Below are positions 1-10,918 of a stretch of 64,000 nt of DNA, piece after piece. The DNA comes from Kosmotogaceae bacterium (lineage in GTDB: Bacteria; Thermotogota; Thermotogae; Petrotogales; Kosmotogaceae). A program made the position numbers and the translations under genes. Location of the stretch: positions 38,492 through 102,491 of the forward strand of contig JAFGAP010000197.1 in assembly GCA_016933635.1 (NCBI GenBank), in the 5' to 3' direction. The notes under the pieces were generated by a model. The model saw nothing but the letters and a program-made list of their open reading frames with translations. It had not been told where the DNA came from and did not search any database. The stretch's first letter is position 1; every line of letters starts with the position of its first letter.

Positions 1-57
1 ATCTTCTGACATTGATTTCAAAGTTTCCAGGTTCAAGAAGAGACTTTCTGCAGCTCA

Positions 58-918
58 TTATTCTCCTTTGGACAGTTTGTCAATGAAATCCATAGCAGGA
101 CCCAAAATATAATTCGCATCTCCAAGAGTGTTCTCATAGACTTCGAGTCTCTTCATGAATTCATAGAAATCCGGGTCTCTGTTGAAGGCCTCAGCATAGA
201 TTGAAAGGGCTCGAGCATCACCTGTTCCGATCATAATGTCTGCTTCCTTCTGGGCTGTGGCAATCGTAATCTGTGCCTCCTTATCTGCCTCTGCTCTCAA
301 CTTCTGTGCCTCTCTATTCCCTTCGGCCCTTATTAAAGAAGCCTCTTGTATTCTCTCCGACTTCATTCTCTCGAAGACAGCGTTTCTATTTTCATCGGGC
401 AAATCGGCTCTCTTAACACGAACGGATATTATTTGAATTCCGAAGTCCTTCATATCATTTGCAGCAAGACTTGTGATTTCATCAAGGACATCCGTTCTTT
501 GTCCGGAAATGATCTCGTCGTAATCGAGTTTTCCAAATGTGTTTCGAACGTGAGAGTACACAACATCGTCAATTCTTGTAAGAGCACTCAGTTCGGATTT
601 CATTGTCTCAATGAATTTCCTTGGATCTACAATTCTCCATAAAGCAAATGTATCGGTCAGAATCGTCTTCTTGTCCTTTGAGTATATTCTCTCTGCATCT
701 ACGTCGTATATCTGAATGCGCTTGTCAAATTTCCTCACGTTGTCGATGAAAGGAGTCTTAGTATAAAGGCCGGCCTCTGTGATAGATTTCTGTATTTCTC
801 CAAACCTCAAGACAACAGCCTGTTCAGTTTCATCAATGATGAAGAAGAAACTCGGCAGAAGTATGACCGCTATTACTACGATAATCGCAACGGGAATAAT
901 GACTTTGTATTTCATCAC
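58..918 (-). CDS. hflC: HflC, SPFH/band-7 membrane protein
   Basis: N-terminal TM followed by 'DETEQAVVLRFGEIQKSITEAGLYTKTPFIDNVRKFDKR', an HflC signature; adjacent to hflK. Confidence 0.93.
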   Translation of the reverse strand: MMKYKVIIPVAIIVVIAVILLPSFFFIIDETEQAVVLRFGEIQKSITEAGLYTKTPFIDNVRKFDKRIQIYDVDAERIYSKDKKTILTDTFALWRIVDPRKFIETMKSELSALTRIDDVVYSHVRNTFGKLDYDEIISGQRTDVLDEITSLAANDMKDFGIQIISVRVKRADLPDENRNAVFERMKSERIQEASLIRAEGNREAQKLRAEADKEAQITIATAQKEADIMIGTGDARALSIYAEAFNRDPDFYEFMKRLEVYENTLGDANYILGPAMDFIDKLSKGE

Positions 919-1892
919 CTCACGCTCCCTTCAAGATCAAGGAGTTTCAGAACACTGCTTTGATCGAGTACAACCGTCTTGCTTGCTTCCGAAAGAACCT
1001 TGTTCAGGGTCTCAAGATACATTCTCGTTCTTGTTACGTCTGGAGCCTTTTCATATTCCTCGAGAATTTCGAGGAATCTTTCGGCTTCACCTTCGGCATT
1101 GAGTATTCTTTCCTGTGCATAGCCTTCGGCGTCCTTAATTATCTGGGCAGCTTCTCCTTCGGCCTTTGGAATAATGTCGTTCGTGTACTTCTCGGCCTCG
1201 TAGATTAGCTTCTCCTTGTCCTGTTTGGCGCTATTCACATCGTCAAAGGCTGTGATGACTTGCTGAGGAGGAGCGACCTCCTGAAGGAAAACATTCTTCA
1301 CAATAATCCCTGTATCAAGTCTGTCGAGTTCTTCCTGAACCCTCTCCGCGGTTTTTACGGAAATAGTGTCCCTCTCGGTTGTCAATATCGAGTCAATAGT
1401 GCTCGAAGCAACTTCCTCCCTGAGAACCGATTCGGTCGTGAATCTTACGATATCTCCATCGTCTACAATAGTGAAAGCCAACTTCGCCGGATCACCGACA
1501 TAGTACTGTACAACCAGCTCGACCGAAACAATATTTCCATCCCCGGTAAGCATCAGGGACTCGTTTGCATAGGTCTGATAAGTTCCAGTTCTGATCGTCC
1601 GGAACCCGATCTCCTGCTTTCTCAGATTCGAAGTGTCAATGACGACTACACTTTCAATGGGAAAGGGCAGATGATAACCAAGTCCAGGCCCCACACTTTT
1701 CGTGAATTTACCGAATCGTTTTATCAGCCCCACCTGATCGGGACCCACAAGAAAGAAACCGCTCAAAAAGTAGACTACTACGATTGCAGCAACTACAAGC
1801 AGAAAAAATAGGCCGGACCAGAAAAAGCCTTTCTTTGGGTCTCCGTTTCCGGTAAAGTTATCTTCAGGTTCTTCGATTCTTACATCAACCAT
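915..1892 (-). CDS. hflK: HflK, SPFH/band-7 membrane protein
   Basis: 'GPDQVGLIKRFGKFTKSVGPGLGYHLPFPIESVVVID'; 4-nt overlap with hflC. Confidence 0.93.
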   Translation of the reverse strand: MVDVRIEEPEDNFTGNGDPKKGFFWSGLFFLLVVAAIVVVYFLSGFFLVGPDQVGLIKRFGKFTKSVGPGLGYHLPFPIESVVVIDTSNLRKQEIGFRTIRTGTYQTYANESLMLTGDGNIVSVELVVQYYVGDPAKLAFTIVDDGDIVRFTTESVLREEVASSTIDSILTTERDTISVKTAERVQEELDRLDTGIIVKNVFLQEVAPPQQVITAFDDVNSAKQDKEKLIYEAEKYTNDIIPKAEGEAAQIIKDAEGYAQERILNAEGEAERFLEILEEYEKAPDVTRTRMYLETLNKVLSEASKTVVLDQSSVLKLLDLEGSVR

Positions 1893-2809
1893 TATTCAAC
1901 CTCCTTCCAAATTTCGATCTCGGTACTGAGAATGACACCTGTGGCCTCTTCAACTCTCTTTCTAATTGTCTCCACTAGAGTCAAAACATCCTTCTGACAG
2001 GCGCCTCCTCTATTTACAATGAATCCGGCATGCTTCTGCGAAACTTCGGCTCCCCCGACTCGCAAGGACTTTAAGCCAAGTCTCTCGATTGTTGAACCAA
2101 CGTAGAAATCCGGTTTGGGTCTCACGAAAACACTGCCGGCACTAGGGTATTCCAGTGGTTGCTTAGAAATTCTCTTTTCAAGGATTTCCTTCATCTTCCT
2201 TTTGATTTCAGATCTGTCCCCCTTCTCCAGCAAGAATTCAGCACTGACGACGATTCCCCCCACGGATTTGAATATGCTGTTTCTATACGAAAACCCGGCG
2301 TTCTTTGAGTCAACATCTATTACTTTACCCCTCCCGTCGAGATAAGAGACTCTATTCACCCGATCACCGATTTCCCCACCAAAGGCTCCCGCGTTCATCA
2401 ATATTGCACCCCCAACTGAACCTGGGAGTCCAGTCAAGAACTCAATACCCGTTAACCCTTCTGCCAGACAATGCCAAATGAGAGAGTTAATACTCGTTCC
2501 CGCCTGAGCAAAAACCTTGACCCCATCGCTTCTGAGTAGATTCAGATTCCTTGTTGAAACAATAACACCCTCATATCTATCGGGGCAAATCACATTTGAA
2601 CCGCCTCCAATGATTTTGTACGGAAGTTCTTCCGATTTCAACAAGTACAGGGCCTCGCTCAAAGACTCTACAGAATACGGTGAAACGAATACTCTGGCGG
2701 GACCACCAATCCTTATCGTCGTGTGCCACTCAAGCGGCTCTTCGAGCCTTACATCCGCTCCAGACAAATAAAGTGAAGCAAAGTAATCAGTTAGATTTCT
2801 TTCTGCCAT
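1892..2809 (-). CDS. murB: UDP-N-acetylmuramate dehydrogenase
   Basis: 'TTIRIGGPARVFV', 'GGGSNVI', 'GLPGSVGGAILMNAGAFGGEIGD', 'PSAGSVFVRP' motifs. Confidence 0.95.
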   Translation of the reverse strand: MAERNLTDYFASLYLSGADVRLEEPLEWHTTIRIGGPARVFVSPYSVESLSEALYLLKSEELPYKIIGGGSNVICPDRYEGVIVSTRNLNLLRSDGVKVFAQAGTSINSLIWHCLAEGLTGIEFLTGLPGSVGGAILMNAGAFGGEIGDRVNRVSYLDGRGKVIDVDSKNAGFSYRNSIFKSVGGIVVSAEFLLEKGDRSEIKRKMKEILEKRISKQPLEYPSAGSVFVRPKPDFYVGSTIERLGLKSLRVGGAEVSQKHAGFIVNRGGACQKDVLTLVETIRKRVEEATGVILSTEIEIWKEVE

Positions 2810-3408
2810 TGATAAAGCCTTTCAGCAATTTCCTTACCGTTATGAAGGCTTAGGAGATAGTTTTTCAGTTCATGCCTTTTGGCAAGTATCGAATGGATTC
2901 CCTCAAGAGCAAAGGACTTCGTAGATTTGTCGGCCATCTTGTTTCCATAAAGCCCTGCAAGAGCTTTGACGGCAACTGAAGAGTCTGTGTTGCTCAGTGC
3001 CATGATTAGTTGATCTTGTAGTTCAGCGTCATTGTTTTCTTCAAGCATCAATGCCAAGACATCTACTACTTTTTCGCCTTCTCCCAGTCGAGCAAGAGCT
3101 TCGTAGATGACAATCTGCGATTTCTCGTCATCGTATTCGTTGAGAATCTTGTAGAGATGCGGTACTGCTCTTCTATCACCAATCTCACCTGCCAAATCTA
3201 CCAGATAAAGCCTTGATACAGGGTCGATTTCTTCCGATCCAATCTTTTCGATAAGAAGAGGAACTACGTCCTTACCCATTTGAAGTAAAGCATCAAAACA
3301 GATTTGCGCTGTCTCACCGTCTTCGCTCACCAGCAGACCGAGTAGCACTGGAACGGCCTCCACTCCTTTTTCTTCAACAATTCTGTTTATCAATTCTTCT
3401 CTTTCCAT
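2791..3408 (-). CDS. HEAT-repeat protein
   Basis: Repeated alpha-helical HEAT-like units, e.g. 'LYLVDLAGEIGDRRAVPHLYKILNE'. Confidence 0.7.
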   Translation of the reverse strand: MEREELINRIVEEKGVEAVPVLLGLLVSEDGETAQICFDALLQMGKDVVPLLIEKIGSEEIDPVSRLYLVDLAGEIGDRRAVPHLYKILNEYDDEKSQIVIYEALARLGEGEKVVDVLALMLEENNDAELQDQLIMALSNTDSSVAVKALAGLYGNKMADKSTKSFALEGIHSILAKRHELKNYLLSLHNGKEIAERLYQWQKEI

Positions 3409-3419
3409 TTTTCATACTC

Positions 3420-5009
3420 CTAATCTGGAATTTGACCACTCATTTCGTCGATTTCCCGTTCCTTGGAGCTGCCATGAAGCTCCTCGATCATGGAAATTGT
3501 CTCGTTGTGGACCTGCTGTTTTCTAACAACAAAATGCCGATCTGAACTCATAGCGATTTGCGGAAGATGGGTTATGACAATAGTCTGAATCTCCCTTGAG
3601 ATTTCCTCCAGCTTCCCCGATACTACTGCTCCAAGTCGTTGACCAACTCCAGAATCCACTTCATCAAAGACAATTGTTCTTAGATCGAGCTGATTCTTCA
3701 AAGCAGACTCAAGAGCCAATAAGAGCCTGGAAAGCTCACCTCCCGACGCAACTCTACCAATCTCCATTAAGTCCATACCGGGATTTGTCTTAACAACCAT
3801 GGTGACTTTGGATGTCCCGTAACTTCGCGGCATCTCTTCAGGCTTTAGATGAAACCTCAACTCCGCTCCCTTCATTCTGAGGTCCTCGAGGTGAAACCTG
3901 ATCTGCTCCTCGATTTCTTTTGCTCTGACCAACCTCTTCTGATCAAGGATTCTTCCCGTTTCCTTCAGAGCCGACAAAAGCTCTTCTTCCTTTTTCTTCA
4001 AGCGTTCTTTCCTACCTTCCAGCTCCTTAAGAGCTCCGTGCTCTTTCTTAAACTCCTCGAGTCTCACTAGTATCGTTTCAACAGAGTCTCCGTATTTCCT
4101 CTTCAAACCCTGGATAATGGTAATGCGATTTTCAATTGCATTGAATTCCTCATCATCGATCTCCAGAGTGCTTCTCTCTTCATCAATCCTAGTGTAAAGA
4201 GAATCGAGTTCTTCGAGAGCAATCTGAAGGTTATCTAGCCAATCCTTGTACCCAAAGTTGCTTATCTTTTCGACAGTTGCTCGCGCATCATTGAGAGAAT
4301 TATAGATAGATAGTTCGCCATCCTTAATAAGATCAGTGAGTTCTTGAAATGTCTCAAGTAGCATCTGGGCATTTCTGTATCTCGTATATTTCATTTCAAC
4401 GGCCTCGTCCTCGTGAGGTTGAAGATCTGCCTGTTCAATCTCCCTAATCTGAAATTCCAGAAAGTCCTTTTCCCTTTCAATCTGAGAAGGATCTACAACA
4501 AAGGAATCCAGTTCGCGTCTGATTTTGATGTATTCTGCATACAGCTCTGAATAACGGGTAAGGCTTATGTCTCCTCTAAGCGCGTGATCCAAAATCACAT
4601 GGTGTTTGGAATCGTCCAACAGGCTTATGCTACTGTGCTGAGAATGAATCTCGACTCTGTCACGAAAAGCTGACTGAACAATCTGTCTAGGCACCATCTT
4701 TCCATTCATTCTGTATATGGTTCGCTGTCCTGTGAAGCTCACACTAACAAGAAGCTGATCACCATCGATCTCTAATCCAATGTCTCGCAATTTAGAAAGC
4801 AACGAATCATCAACTGCAAAGTTACCTTCAACGCTGCCCGAGCCATCACTATCCCATTGCGGAGGAAAACCCAGCACCGCCCATAGCGCCTTAAGAAAGA
4901 CGGTCTTTCCAGCTCCAGATTCACCGGTTATGGCATTCATACCGTCTGAGAATTCAACATAGAAATCCCTAAAAGTCAGAAAGTCTTTCCCTGCCAGCGA
5001 AAGCAGCAT
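3420..5009 (-). CDS. recN: DNA repair protein RecN (likely start at 5009 after GGAGGG; ORF track start 5030)
   Basis: Walker A 'ITGESGAGKTVFLKAL', coiled coil, 'VASGGELSRLLLALE', 'IVFDEVDSGVGQRLGAVVSGKL', 'QTIVITHLPQIA'. Confidence 0.95.
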   Translation of the reverse strand: MLLSLAGKDFLTFRDFYVEFSDGMNAITGESGAGKTVFLKALWAVLGFPPQWDSDGSGSVEGNFAVDDSLLSKLRDIGLEIDGDQLLVSVSFTGQRTIYRMNGKMVPRQIVQSAFRDRVEIHSQHSSISLLDDSKHHVILDHALRGDISLTRYSELYAEYIKIRRELDSFVVDPSQIEREKDFLEFQIREIEQADLQPHEDEAVEMKYTRYRNAQMLLETFQELTDLIKDGELSIYNSLNDARATVEKISNFGYKDWLDNLQIALEELDSLYTRIDEERSTLEIDDEEFNAIENRITIIQGLKRKYGDSVETILVRLEEFKKEHGALKELEGRKERLKKKEEELLSALKETGRILDQKRLVRAKEIEEQIRFHLEDLRMKGAELRFHLKPEEMPRSYGTSKVTMVVKTNPGMDLMEIGRVASGGELSRLLLALESALKNQLDLRTIVFDEVDSGVGQRLGAVVSGKLEEISREIQTIVITHLPQIAMSSDRHFVVRKQQVHNETISMIEELHGSSKEREIDEMSGQIPD

Positions 5010-5142
5010 ATATCCCTCCATCAACAGCAAAAAAAGGTAACTTTGATCTATCCGGTCTCTGAATCCATTATACTATCGATCAACAGCTGCATAAGAAATT
5101 CTTTCGGGGGCACTTTGAGTTAATCTGGCATCATTTTATGCC

Positions 5143-5171
5143 TTGACAGTGAAGGTTGCACTCCGTATAAT
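5143..5171 (+). promoter_or_regulatory. Sigma70-type promoter of the rpmH operon
   Basis: TTGACA (5143-5148), 17-nt spacer, TATAAT (5166-5171): perfect consensus hexamers. Confidence 0.88.
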
Positions 5172-5206
5172 GTTCACTGTGACGCATCTATTGGAGGTTA
5201 TTAATC

Positions 5207-5341
5207 ATGAAAAGAACATACCAACCATCAAGAGTCAAAAGAAACAGAACACACGGCTTTCTTGTACGATCTCGTACAGTCGGAGGCCGAAGAGTGCTGG
5301 CAAATAGAAGAAGAAAGGGAAGAAAGAGACTGTCTGTGTGA
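5207..5341 (+). CDS. rpmH: 50S ribosomal protein L34 (44 aa; shorter than the ORF-track cut-off)
   Basis: [44 protein letters not shown]; preceded by GGAGG. Confidence 0.97.
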   Translation: MKRTYQPSRVKRNRTHGFLVRSRTVGGRRVLANRRRKGRKRLSV

Positions 5342-5766
5342 ACCTCAGAGATCAGTCCCTTAGTAAAACCGAAAGGCTAAGACGAAAGGCAGACTTCGAC
5401 AGAGTCTTCAAAAAGGGAAAATCAATTGTTGACCCTTTTTTTGTTGTATTGTATATAAAGAGCGGTCTGCCTTTTTCTCGTATAGGGGTATCCATAAAGC
5501 GGAAATTCGGGAAGGCTCACCTGAGAAATCGCCTCAGAAGATTGGTAAAAGAGGTTTACCGGACTAATAAACCAGTCTTTCCCGAAGGGTATGATATACT
5601 TTTCATTGCAAGAAAGGATCTATCCGACCTGTTTAAGAAGAGAAAAGTTGGGTACTTTGATATTGCGCAAGTCATTAAACGAATCGCTGAGAAAATTGGA
5701 GAAACGTCCGATGAAAAAGATACTGCTGTTTCTGATAGATTTCTACAGAAAAAAGATCTCCCCTAG
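5338..5766 (+). CDS. rnpA: Ribonuclease P protein component (GTG start, GTGA overlap with rpmH)
   Basis: '[16 protein letters not shown]', '[28 protein letters not shown]'. Confidence 0.95.
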   Translation: MNLRDQSLSKTERLRRKADFDRVFKKGKSIVDPFFVVLYIKSGLPFSRIGVSIKRKFGKAHLRNRLRRLVKEVYRTNKPVFPEGYDILFIARKDLSDLFKKRKVGYFDIAQVIKRIAEKIGETSDEKDTAVSDRFLQKKDLP

Positions 5767-5953
5767 AACCCGCCCAAGATGCAGGTTTTCTCCCACTTGT
5801 TCAACATACACATATGAGGCAATAGAGAGATTTGGAGCTCTAAGAGGGCTAATTCTAGGCATCTGGAGAATACTCAGATGCAATCCCTTCAATCCGGGGG
5901 GGTTCGACGAAGTACCAGATCATTTCACGCTGTTGAGGAGGCACGAAAAATGA
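5711..5953 (+). CDS. yidD: YidD, membrane protein insertion efficiency factor (80 aa; ORF-track start 5591 is too long)
   Basis: [69 protein letters not shown]. Confidence 0.95.
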   Translation: MKKILLFLIDFYRKKISPRTRPRCRFSPTCSTYTYEAIERFGALRGLILGIWRILRCNPFNPGGFDEVPDHFTLLRRHEK

Positions 5954-7296
5954 AAAGAGCGATAATTCTGACTTTGATCTTCGTGACATTATTCACGCTC
6001 TCGGTATCGGGCAAGGAACTTATCACTCAGGAAGGCACCAGTACGCTCATAGTTTCCGGTAAAACTCTAAAGGTAACTCTGGATACCGAAAATGGTTTGG
6101 TACTAGGAGTAACAAGTTACGCCGACAATAAGACGGTTGAGTTTTACGTGTACAATGAAAGCCTTGGAAAAGACGGCTTCAACGTTTTCGACGTAGAGGG
6201 TACCGAGCTTCTGCCTACCTCCTTTTCATATGACAAAGATGAAGAAGGCAATGTAATAGTTAGCTTTAACTATGAGCAGGGTAGTAAGTCTTTTGTTATC
6301 CTGAATAGTCCTTACTACGATTTCAGAGTTGAACTGAATTTCAATCAGAAGATTGAAGTCGCTTTGCCTTTCATTTCCTACCAGAATCAGACGTTAGGAC
6401 CGGACTCCTCATACTACTTGACATATGATAAGTTCAGCGGCCAGAAGACGCTCTTCGCAATTACGTCAATGCAAGGAACATTCAAATTTCAGAGATACGA
6501 ATCGGAAACCGGTAGGAGCATTCTTGAATCTTTTGCAGGCCCTATGAGATTGATTCACGTGAAACAAGCTCTTCCAGAGCATTATGATGCTATTGTGAAA
6601 GACCTGCAAGACTTTGGAGGAGTTACCTTCTTTTCCTGGATTTATCATGGAATAGTTTACTTCCTTTTCTGGCTATATCAGTGGTCTGGAAACTTTGGTT
6701 GGGCGTTGATTCTTTTCACAATTGTCACCCGATTCATCCTCTACCCCTTATATCACATTCAAACTAAATCAATGCTAATGATGAGAATGCTTCAACCCGA
6801 AGTAGAGAGGATCAAGAAGAAGTATAAGGATCCCAGAAAGCAACAGGAAGCAATGATGGCTCTGTATAAGGAGAAGGGATACAATCCCGCTTCCGGTTGC
6901 CTTCCAATACTCCTTCAGCTGCCAGTACTGATACTCCTATACAATGCCATTCGATACTTCAGTGAAGTAATGGCATATACACCGGGCTTTTTCATTTGGA
7001 AGGATCTTTCAGTAGGTAACTTCGTACTGAACATACCTTTCATAATAATCACGGTAGTTGTAGGAATCTTCAGTTCATTGCTCACAGCTCAGGATGCAAG
7101 ATCTGCGAGATCGGGAGTAATCATGCAAGTTATCTTTCCGATCCTTTTCGCTACATTCCCATCTGGATTGCTGCTTTACTGGACAACCCAGAGTGTGCTT
7201 CAGTTCTTCATAAGCTGGGTAGTTTACAAGCGCCACGGCATAAAGGGACTGACTTTAAGACAGATGCTTAGTTTACCGGAAAAACCCGTGAAGTAG
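5950..7296 (+). CDS. yidC: Membrane protein insertase YidC (ATGA overlap with yidD)
   Basis: Signal peptide, periplasmic domain, then '[25 protein letters not shown]', '[23 protein letters not shown]'. Confidence 0.95.
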   Translation: MKRAIILTLIFVTLFTLSVSGKELITQEGTSTLIVSGKTLKVTLDTENGLVLGVTSYADNKTVEFYVYNESLGKDGFNVFDVEGTELLPTSFSYDKDEEGNVIVSFNYEQGSKSFVILNSPYYDFRVELNFNQKIEVALPFISYQNQTLGPDSSYYLTYDKFSGQKTLFAITSMQGTFKFQRYESETGRSILESFAGPMRLIHVKQALPEHYDAIVKDLQDFGGVTFFSWIYHGIVYFLFWLYQWSGNFGWALILFTIVTRFILYPLYHIQTKSMLMMRMLQPEVERIKKKYKDPRKQQEAMMALYKEKGYNPASGCLPILLQLPVLILLYNAIRYFSEVMAYTPGFFIWKDLSVGNFVLNIPFIIITVVVGIFSSLLTAQDARSARSGVIMQVIFPILFATFPSGLLLYWTTQSVLQFFISWVVYKRHGIKGLTLRQMLSLPEKPVK

Positions 7297-7327
7297 ATTT
7301 AGACATGCTCAGGAGGTGTTAGACAAA

Positions 7328-8035
7328 ATGAATCCAATTGAATACAAAGCCGAGACCGTTGAAGAAGCTATCAGACTAGCTCAAGCAGATCTCGGTGCCT
7401 ATGACGACGAAATGAAAGTCACAGTAAAAGAGAAGGGCTCCAAGGGCTTCCTGGGGATATTTGGATCTAGGGAGTCAATAATTGAAGTTTCCTTGTTGGA
7501 CAAACACTGGGAAAGAAAGCTTCACGACTTCCTTAAGGGTATTCTAAAGAATTTCGATGAAGAGACCTTTTCCGAAGTAAAACTTGTCGGAAGAACGTAT
7601 AGAGTAAGGATCGAAGGTGAAGAGGTTGCCAGGCTTATCGGAAAGCATGGAAAAACTGTTGCCGCTTTGCAGCACATTTTGAACATCTATGCAAACAGGA
7701 TGGCTCCAACGAAAGTCAATGTAACCGTTGATATCGGCGATTACAGACTTGAAAGAAAGAGACTGGTCGAAGAGATAGCACATAGGACGGCAAAGTCTGC
7801 AATATCCAAGAGAAGTAAGATCGTAATGGAACCGATGTTCGCCTTTGAGCGAAGGCTTGTTCACGAAGTAATTTCCCAGTATGAAGATCTGAAGAGCTAT
7901 TCAGTAGGATTCGAACCTTACAGAAAAGTTGTGGTCGAATACAGAGACAGAAAATACTCATACGATAAAAGATTTGATTCAAAGAGGAGGCGCTATGAGA
8001 GTGTCAGAACGAATTCTGATAGGCAGAGCGCTTGA
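7328..8035 (+). CDS. jag: Jag/KhpB RNA-binding protein (Jag-N, KH, R3H); alternative GTG start 7316
   Basis: 'EAIRLAQADLGAYDDEMKVTVKEKGSKGFLGIFGS', KH 'LIGKHGKTVAALQHILNI', R3H 'FERRLVHEVIS'; synteny with yidC. Confidence 0.93.
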   Translation: MNPIEYKAETVEEAIRLAQADLGAYDDEMKVTVKEKGSKGFLGIFGSRESIIEVSLLDKHWERKLHDFLKGILKNFDEETFSEVKLVGRTYRVRIEGEEVARLIGKHGKTVAALQHILNIYANRMAPTKVNVTVDIGDYRLERKRLVEEIAHRTAKSAISKRSKIVMEPMFAFERRLVHEVISQYEDLKSYSVGFEPYRKVVVEYRDRKYSYDKRFDSKRRRYESVRTNSDRQSA

Positions 8036-8363
8036 TGTCGAGCCTCGGTTTTTCGACACAGAAAACGTAAAGAGTGTTACTAAACGTGTACTGATTGGCA
8101 GAGAGAAAGGCGCCATGAACTTTGTAATGAGACTGTTTACTGTCGGAGAAGGCGGATATAGTCCTCATCACAGTCATCCATGGGAACATGAAGTCTTTAT
8201 CATCTCCGGGGAAGCAGCCGTTGTTACTGAACAGGGCGTGATCTCTGCTAGTGAAGGTAGCTATGTTTTTGTTCCCTCCGGAGTAAAGCACCAATTCAGA
8301 AACACGGGAAAAGGAGATCTGGAATTTCTCTGTGTGATTCCATCTTCAGCCGATGAGGAATAG
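7995..8363 (+). CDS. Cupin-domain protein
   Basis: Cupin motif 'YSPHHSHPWEHEVFIISGEAAV...VFVPSGVKHQFRNTG'; RBS GAGGAGG. Confidence 0.85.
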   Translation: MRVSERILIGRALDVEPRFFDTENVKSVTKRVLIGREKGAMNFVMRLFTVGEGGYSPHHSHPWEHEVFIISGEAAVVTEQGVISASEGSYVFVPSGVKHQFRNTGKGDLEFLCVIPSSADEE

Positions 8364-8409
8364 AATAGATACAGCTGATAGAAAAATTCGATGCGAAGGA
8401 GGGACTCAC

Positions 8410-8643
8410 ATGCCGTTTTACAGGTACAAGTGCGAGGATTGTGGAGAAGAAATCGAAGCCTTCCAGAAGATGTCAGATGAACCCCTTGCGGTTTGCCCAG
8501 CATGCGGGGGTCATCTTAAGAAACTGGTTAATAACGTGGGAGTTGTTTTTAAAGGCGGGGGCTACTACAGTACTGATTCGAAGAAGCCATCTGCCTCTAA
8601 GAGTAGTAACAAACCTTCAACTTCTACCAGTAAGTCTGAATAG
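8410..8643 (+). CDS. FmdB-family zinc-ribbon protein
   Basis: MPFYRYKCEDCGEEIEAFQKMSDEPLAVCPACGGHLKKLVNNVGVVFKGGGYYSTD. Confidence 0.92.
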   Translation: MPFYRYKCEDCGEEIEAFQKMSDEPLAVCPACGGHLKKLVNNVGVVFKGGGYYSTDSKKPSASKSSNKPSTSTSKSE

Positions 8644-9636
8644 TTAGAAGAAATCTAGGGTTAGGTAAGGTACGGCATTTGTCGAAAGAGGGGAGAATAG
8701 CCCCCTCTTTGCCTTTTCATGTGCCACTAATGCAATCATCGCAGCGTTGTCTGTGCACAGGTCTAACGGTGGGAAGTAAGCCTTGATCCCGCTAACTTCA
8801 GACTGCAAACTTGCCCATTCTCGAAGAAGCGAGTTCGAAGCGACCCCTCCCGCAAAGGCTATTTCGTCTAGATGTAAGCTTTCTGCCGCATCGAATGCTT
8901 TCGTAACGAGAGAGTCGACAATTGCTTCCTGAGCTGACGCAGCGACATCATAGACTGAAGCAAGAGGATTTTTCTTCATGAAGTACAGTACCGAAGTCTT
9001 TAGGCCACTGAAGGAGAAATCGAAATTCCCCTTTTCACGAAGTGGCCTTGGAAAAGGATACTTAGCCTGTCCTTTCTCAGCAGCCTCTTGAATTGCTGGA
9101 CCTCCAGGATATCCAAGTCCAAGCAGCCTTGCAATTTTGTCAAATGCTTCTCCTGCTGCGTCGTCCCTAGTCTTCCCTACAAGTTCAATTCTATCCCAAT
9201 CCCTAAGAACGAGGATCTCGGTGTGCCCACCAGAAACGAGAAGAACCATAAAGGGAGGTATGAGAGACGGATACTTAAGGAAATTTGCATAGACGTGACC
9301 GAATAAGTGGTTAACTCCGACAAATGGTTTATTCATCGCGACCGCCATTCCTTTCGCAAAAGAAAGACCAATTAGTAAAGATCCCACAAGTCCGGGACCC
9401 ATAGTTGAAGCAAATACATCGATCTCTTTGATATCCAGATCGGCTTCTTCGAGCGAAAGGGCAACCATCTTATCTATGATTTCTAGATGCTTTCTGGCAG
9501 CTATTTCGGGAACCACCCCACCGAATCTCTTGTGGATATCTATTTGCGAGGAAATCTGTGAAGATAGAAGATGGCCATCTTCGATGATGGCCACCGCTGT
9601 TTCATCGCATGAACTCTCTAGAGCGAGAACTTTCAT
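8644..9636 (-). CDS. tsaD: tRNA t6A37 threonylcarbamoyltransferase TsaD
   Basis: 'LALESSCDETAVAI', 'GVNHLFGHVYA', 'PFMVLLVSGGHTEI', 'FSFSGLKTSV'. Confidence 0.97.
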   Translation of the reverse strand: MKVLALESSCDETAVAIIEDGHLLSSQISSQIDIHKRFGGVVPEIAARKHLEIIDKMVALSLEEADLDIKEIDVFASTMGPGLVGSLLIGLSFAKGMAVAMNKPFVGVNHLFGHVYANFLKYPSLIPPFMVLLVSGGHTEILVLRDWDRIELVGKTRDDAAGEAFDKIARLLGLGYPGGPAIQEAAEKGQAKYPFPRPLREKGNFDFSFSGLKTSVLYFMKKNPLASVYDVAASAQEAIVDSLVTKAFDAAESLHLDEIAFAGGVASNSLLREWASLQSEVSGIKAYFPPLDLCTDNAAMIALVAHEKAKRGLFSPLSTNAVPYLTLDFF

Positions 9637-10862
9637 CAGGCAGATTCTCTGGAGATTATTTCAGGAGAAGAGTTTTTGCTTATCACATCCTCATTGATAA
9701 CAACCTTCTCAACATTATTCATGGTAGGAATATCGAACATTATGTCTAGCATGACTTGCTCAATTACACTTTTTAGTGCTCTTGCGCCTGTCCCTCTTTT
9801 CATAGCCCTTTCTGCGATCGCGGTCATGGCATCATCCGAAAACTCAAGTTCTACACCATCTAATCCCAGAAGCCTTTGGTATTGCTTGAGTATCGCATTT
9901 CTTGGCTCACTCATTATCCTCTTCAGATCCTCCACATCAAGATCATTCAGAGCCGCCAAAACCGGGAATCTGCCAACAAACTCTGGAATCAAACCGTATT
10001 GAATAAGATCATCTGGGACTACTTGTTGAAGGACCTCTCCAAGCCTTAACTGATTCTTGCTCTTTACCTTTGCCCCAAAACCCATTGAAGAATCAAGGAC
10101 TCTCTGCTTTATTATGCTATCAAGGCCATCAAAAGCGCCCCCTACTATGAACAAAATGTTGCTTGTATCTACCTTTATGAATTCCTGGTAGGGGTGCTTT
10201 CTACCTCCTTGAGGTGGCACATTTGCAGTAGTTCCCTCGACAATCTTGAGAAGGGCTTGCTGAACTCCTTCTCCTGATACGTCTCTCGTTATCGATGGAT
10301 TAGGAGATTTCCTTGCTATCTTATCTATCTCATCGATATAAATGATTCCTAGCTGAGCTTTCTCTACATCGTAATTCGCTGACTGAAGAAGTCTTAGGAC
10401 AATATTCTCTACATCCTCACCAACGTATCCAGCTTCCGTAAGAGGAGTAGCGTCGGCAATTGCAAACGGAACATCCAGAATACGGGCTAGCACTCTAGCA
10501 ATGAGAGTCTTTCCCGAACCGGTAGGTCCAACGAGCATTATATTGGATTTCTCAATTTCGACGTCATCTACATCATTGAAAACTCTCTTGTAGTGATTGT
10601 ACACGGAGACAGAAATCGTCTTCTTAGCGTTCTCCTGACCAATCACATACCTATCAAGTTCTTTCTTAATATCTGCAGGGGTAGGCAGCTTTTTACCAGG
10701 TTCCTTCTTGGCTTTCTGGTCCTGCTGAATAATGTCATGAAAGAGATCGACACATTCATTGCAAATGTACCCTTCTGTTCCTGAGATAAGCTTCTTTACC
10801 TGCGCAGCAGATCTTCCACAAAATGAGCAATGTCTTTCAAAAGGCAAAACTTTCCCTCCCAT
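9636..10862 (-). CDS. clpX: ATP-dependent Clp protease ATP-binding subunit ClpX (start could be the TTG at 10847)
   Basis: Zinc finger '[27 protein letters not shown]', '[19 protein letters not shown]', '[10 protein letters not shown]'. Confidence 0.97.
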   Translation of the reverse strand: MGGKVLPFERHCSFCGRSAAQVKKLISGTEGYICNECVDLFHDIIQQDQKAKKEPGKKLPTPADIKKELDRYVIGQENAKKTISVSVYNHYKRVFNDVDDVEIEKSNIMLVGPTGSGKTLIARVLARILDVPFAIADATPLTEAGYVGEDVENIVLRLLQSANYDVEKAQLGIIYIDEIDKIARKSPNPSITRDVSGEGVQQALLKIVEGTTANVPPQGGRKHPYQEFIKVDTSNILFIVGGAFDGLDSIIKQRVLDSSMGFGAKVKSKNQLRLGEVLQQVVPDDLIQYGLIPEFVGRFPVLAALNDLDVEDLKRIMSEPRNAILKQYQRLLGLDGVELEFSDDAMTAIAERAMKRGTGARALKSVIEQVMLDIMFDIPTMNNVEKVVINEDVISKNSSPEIISRESA

Positions 10863-10918
10863 TAATCGCTGTTTTTATTATACACTGGAATGGAATAGCT
10901 CGCACGTGGAGGTAATCG

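Noticed and set aside
1-57. Possible start of another minus-strand gene (ATGTCAGAAGAT, position 12 down) after hflC
   Set aside because: Only a few codons in the window; cannot be supported.
7905-7925. 'ggattcgaacc' tRNA T-loop-like string
   Set aside because: Lies within the jag coding sequence; no cloverleaf arms.
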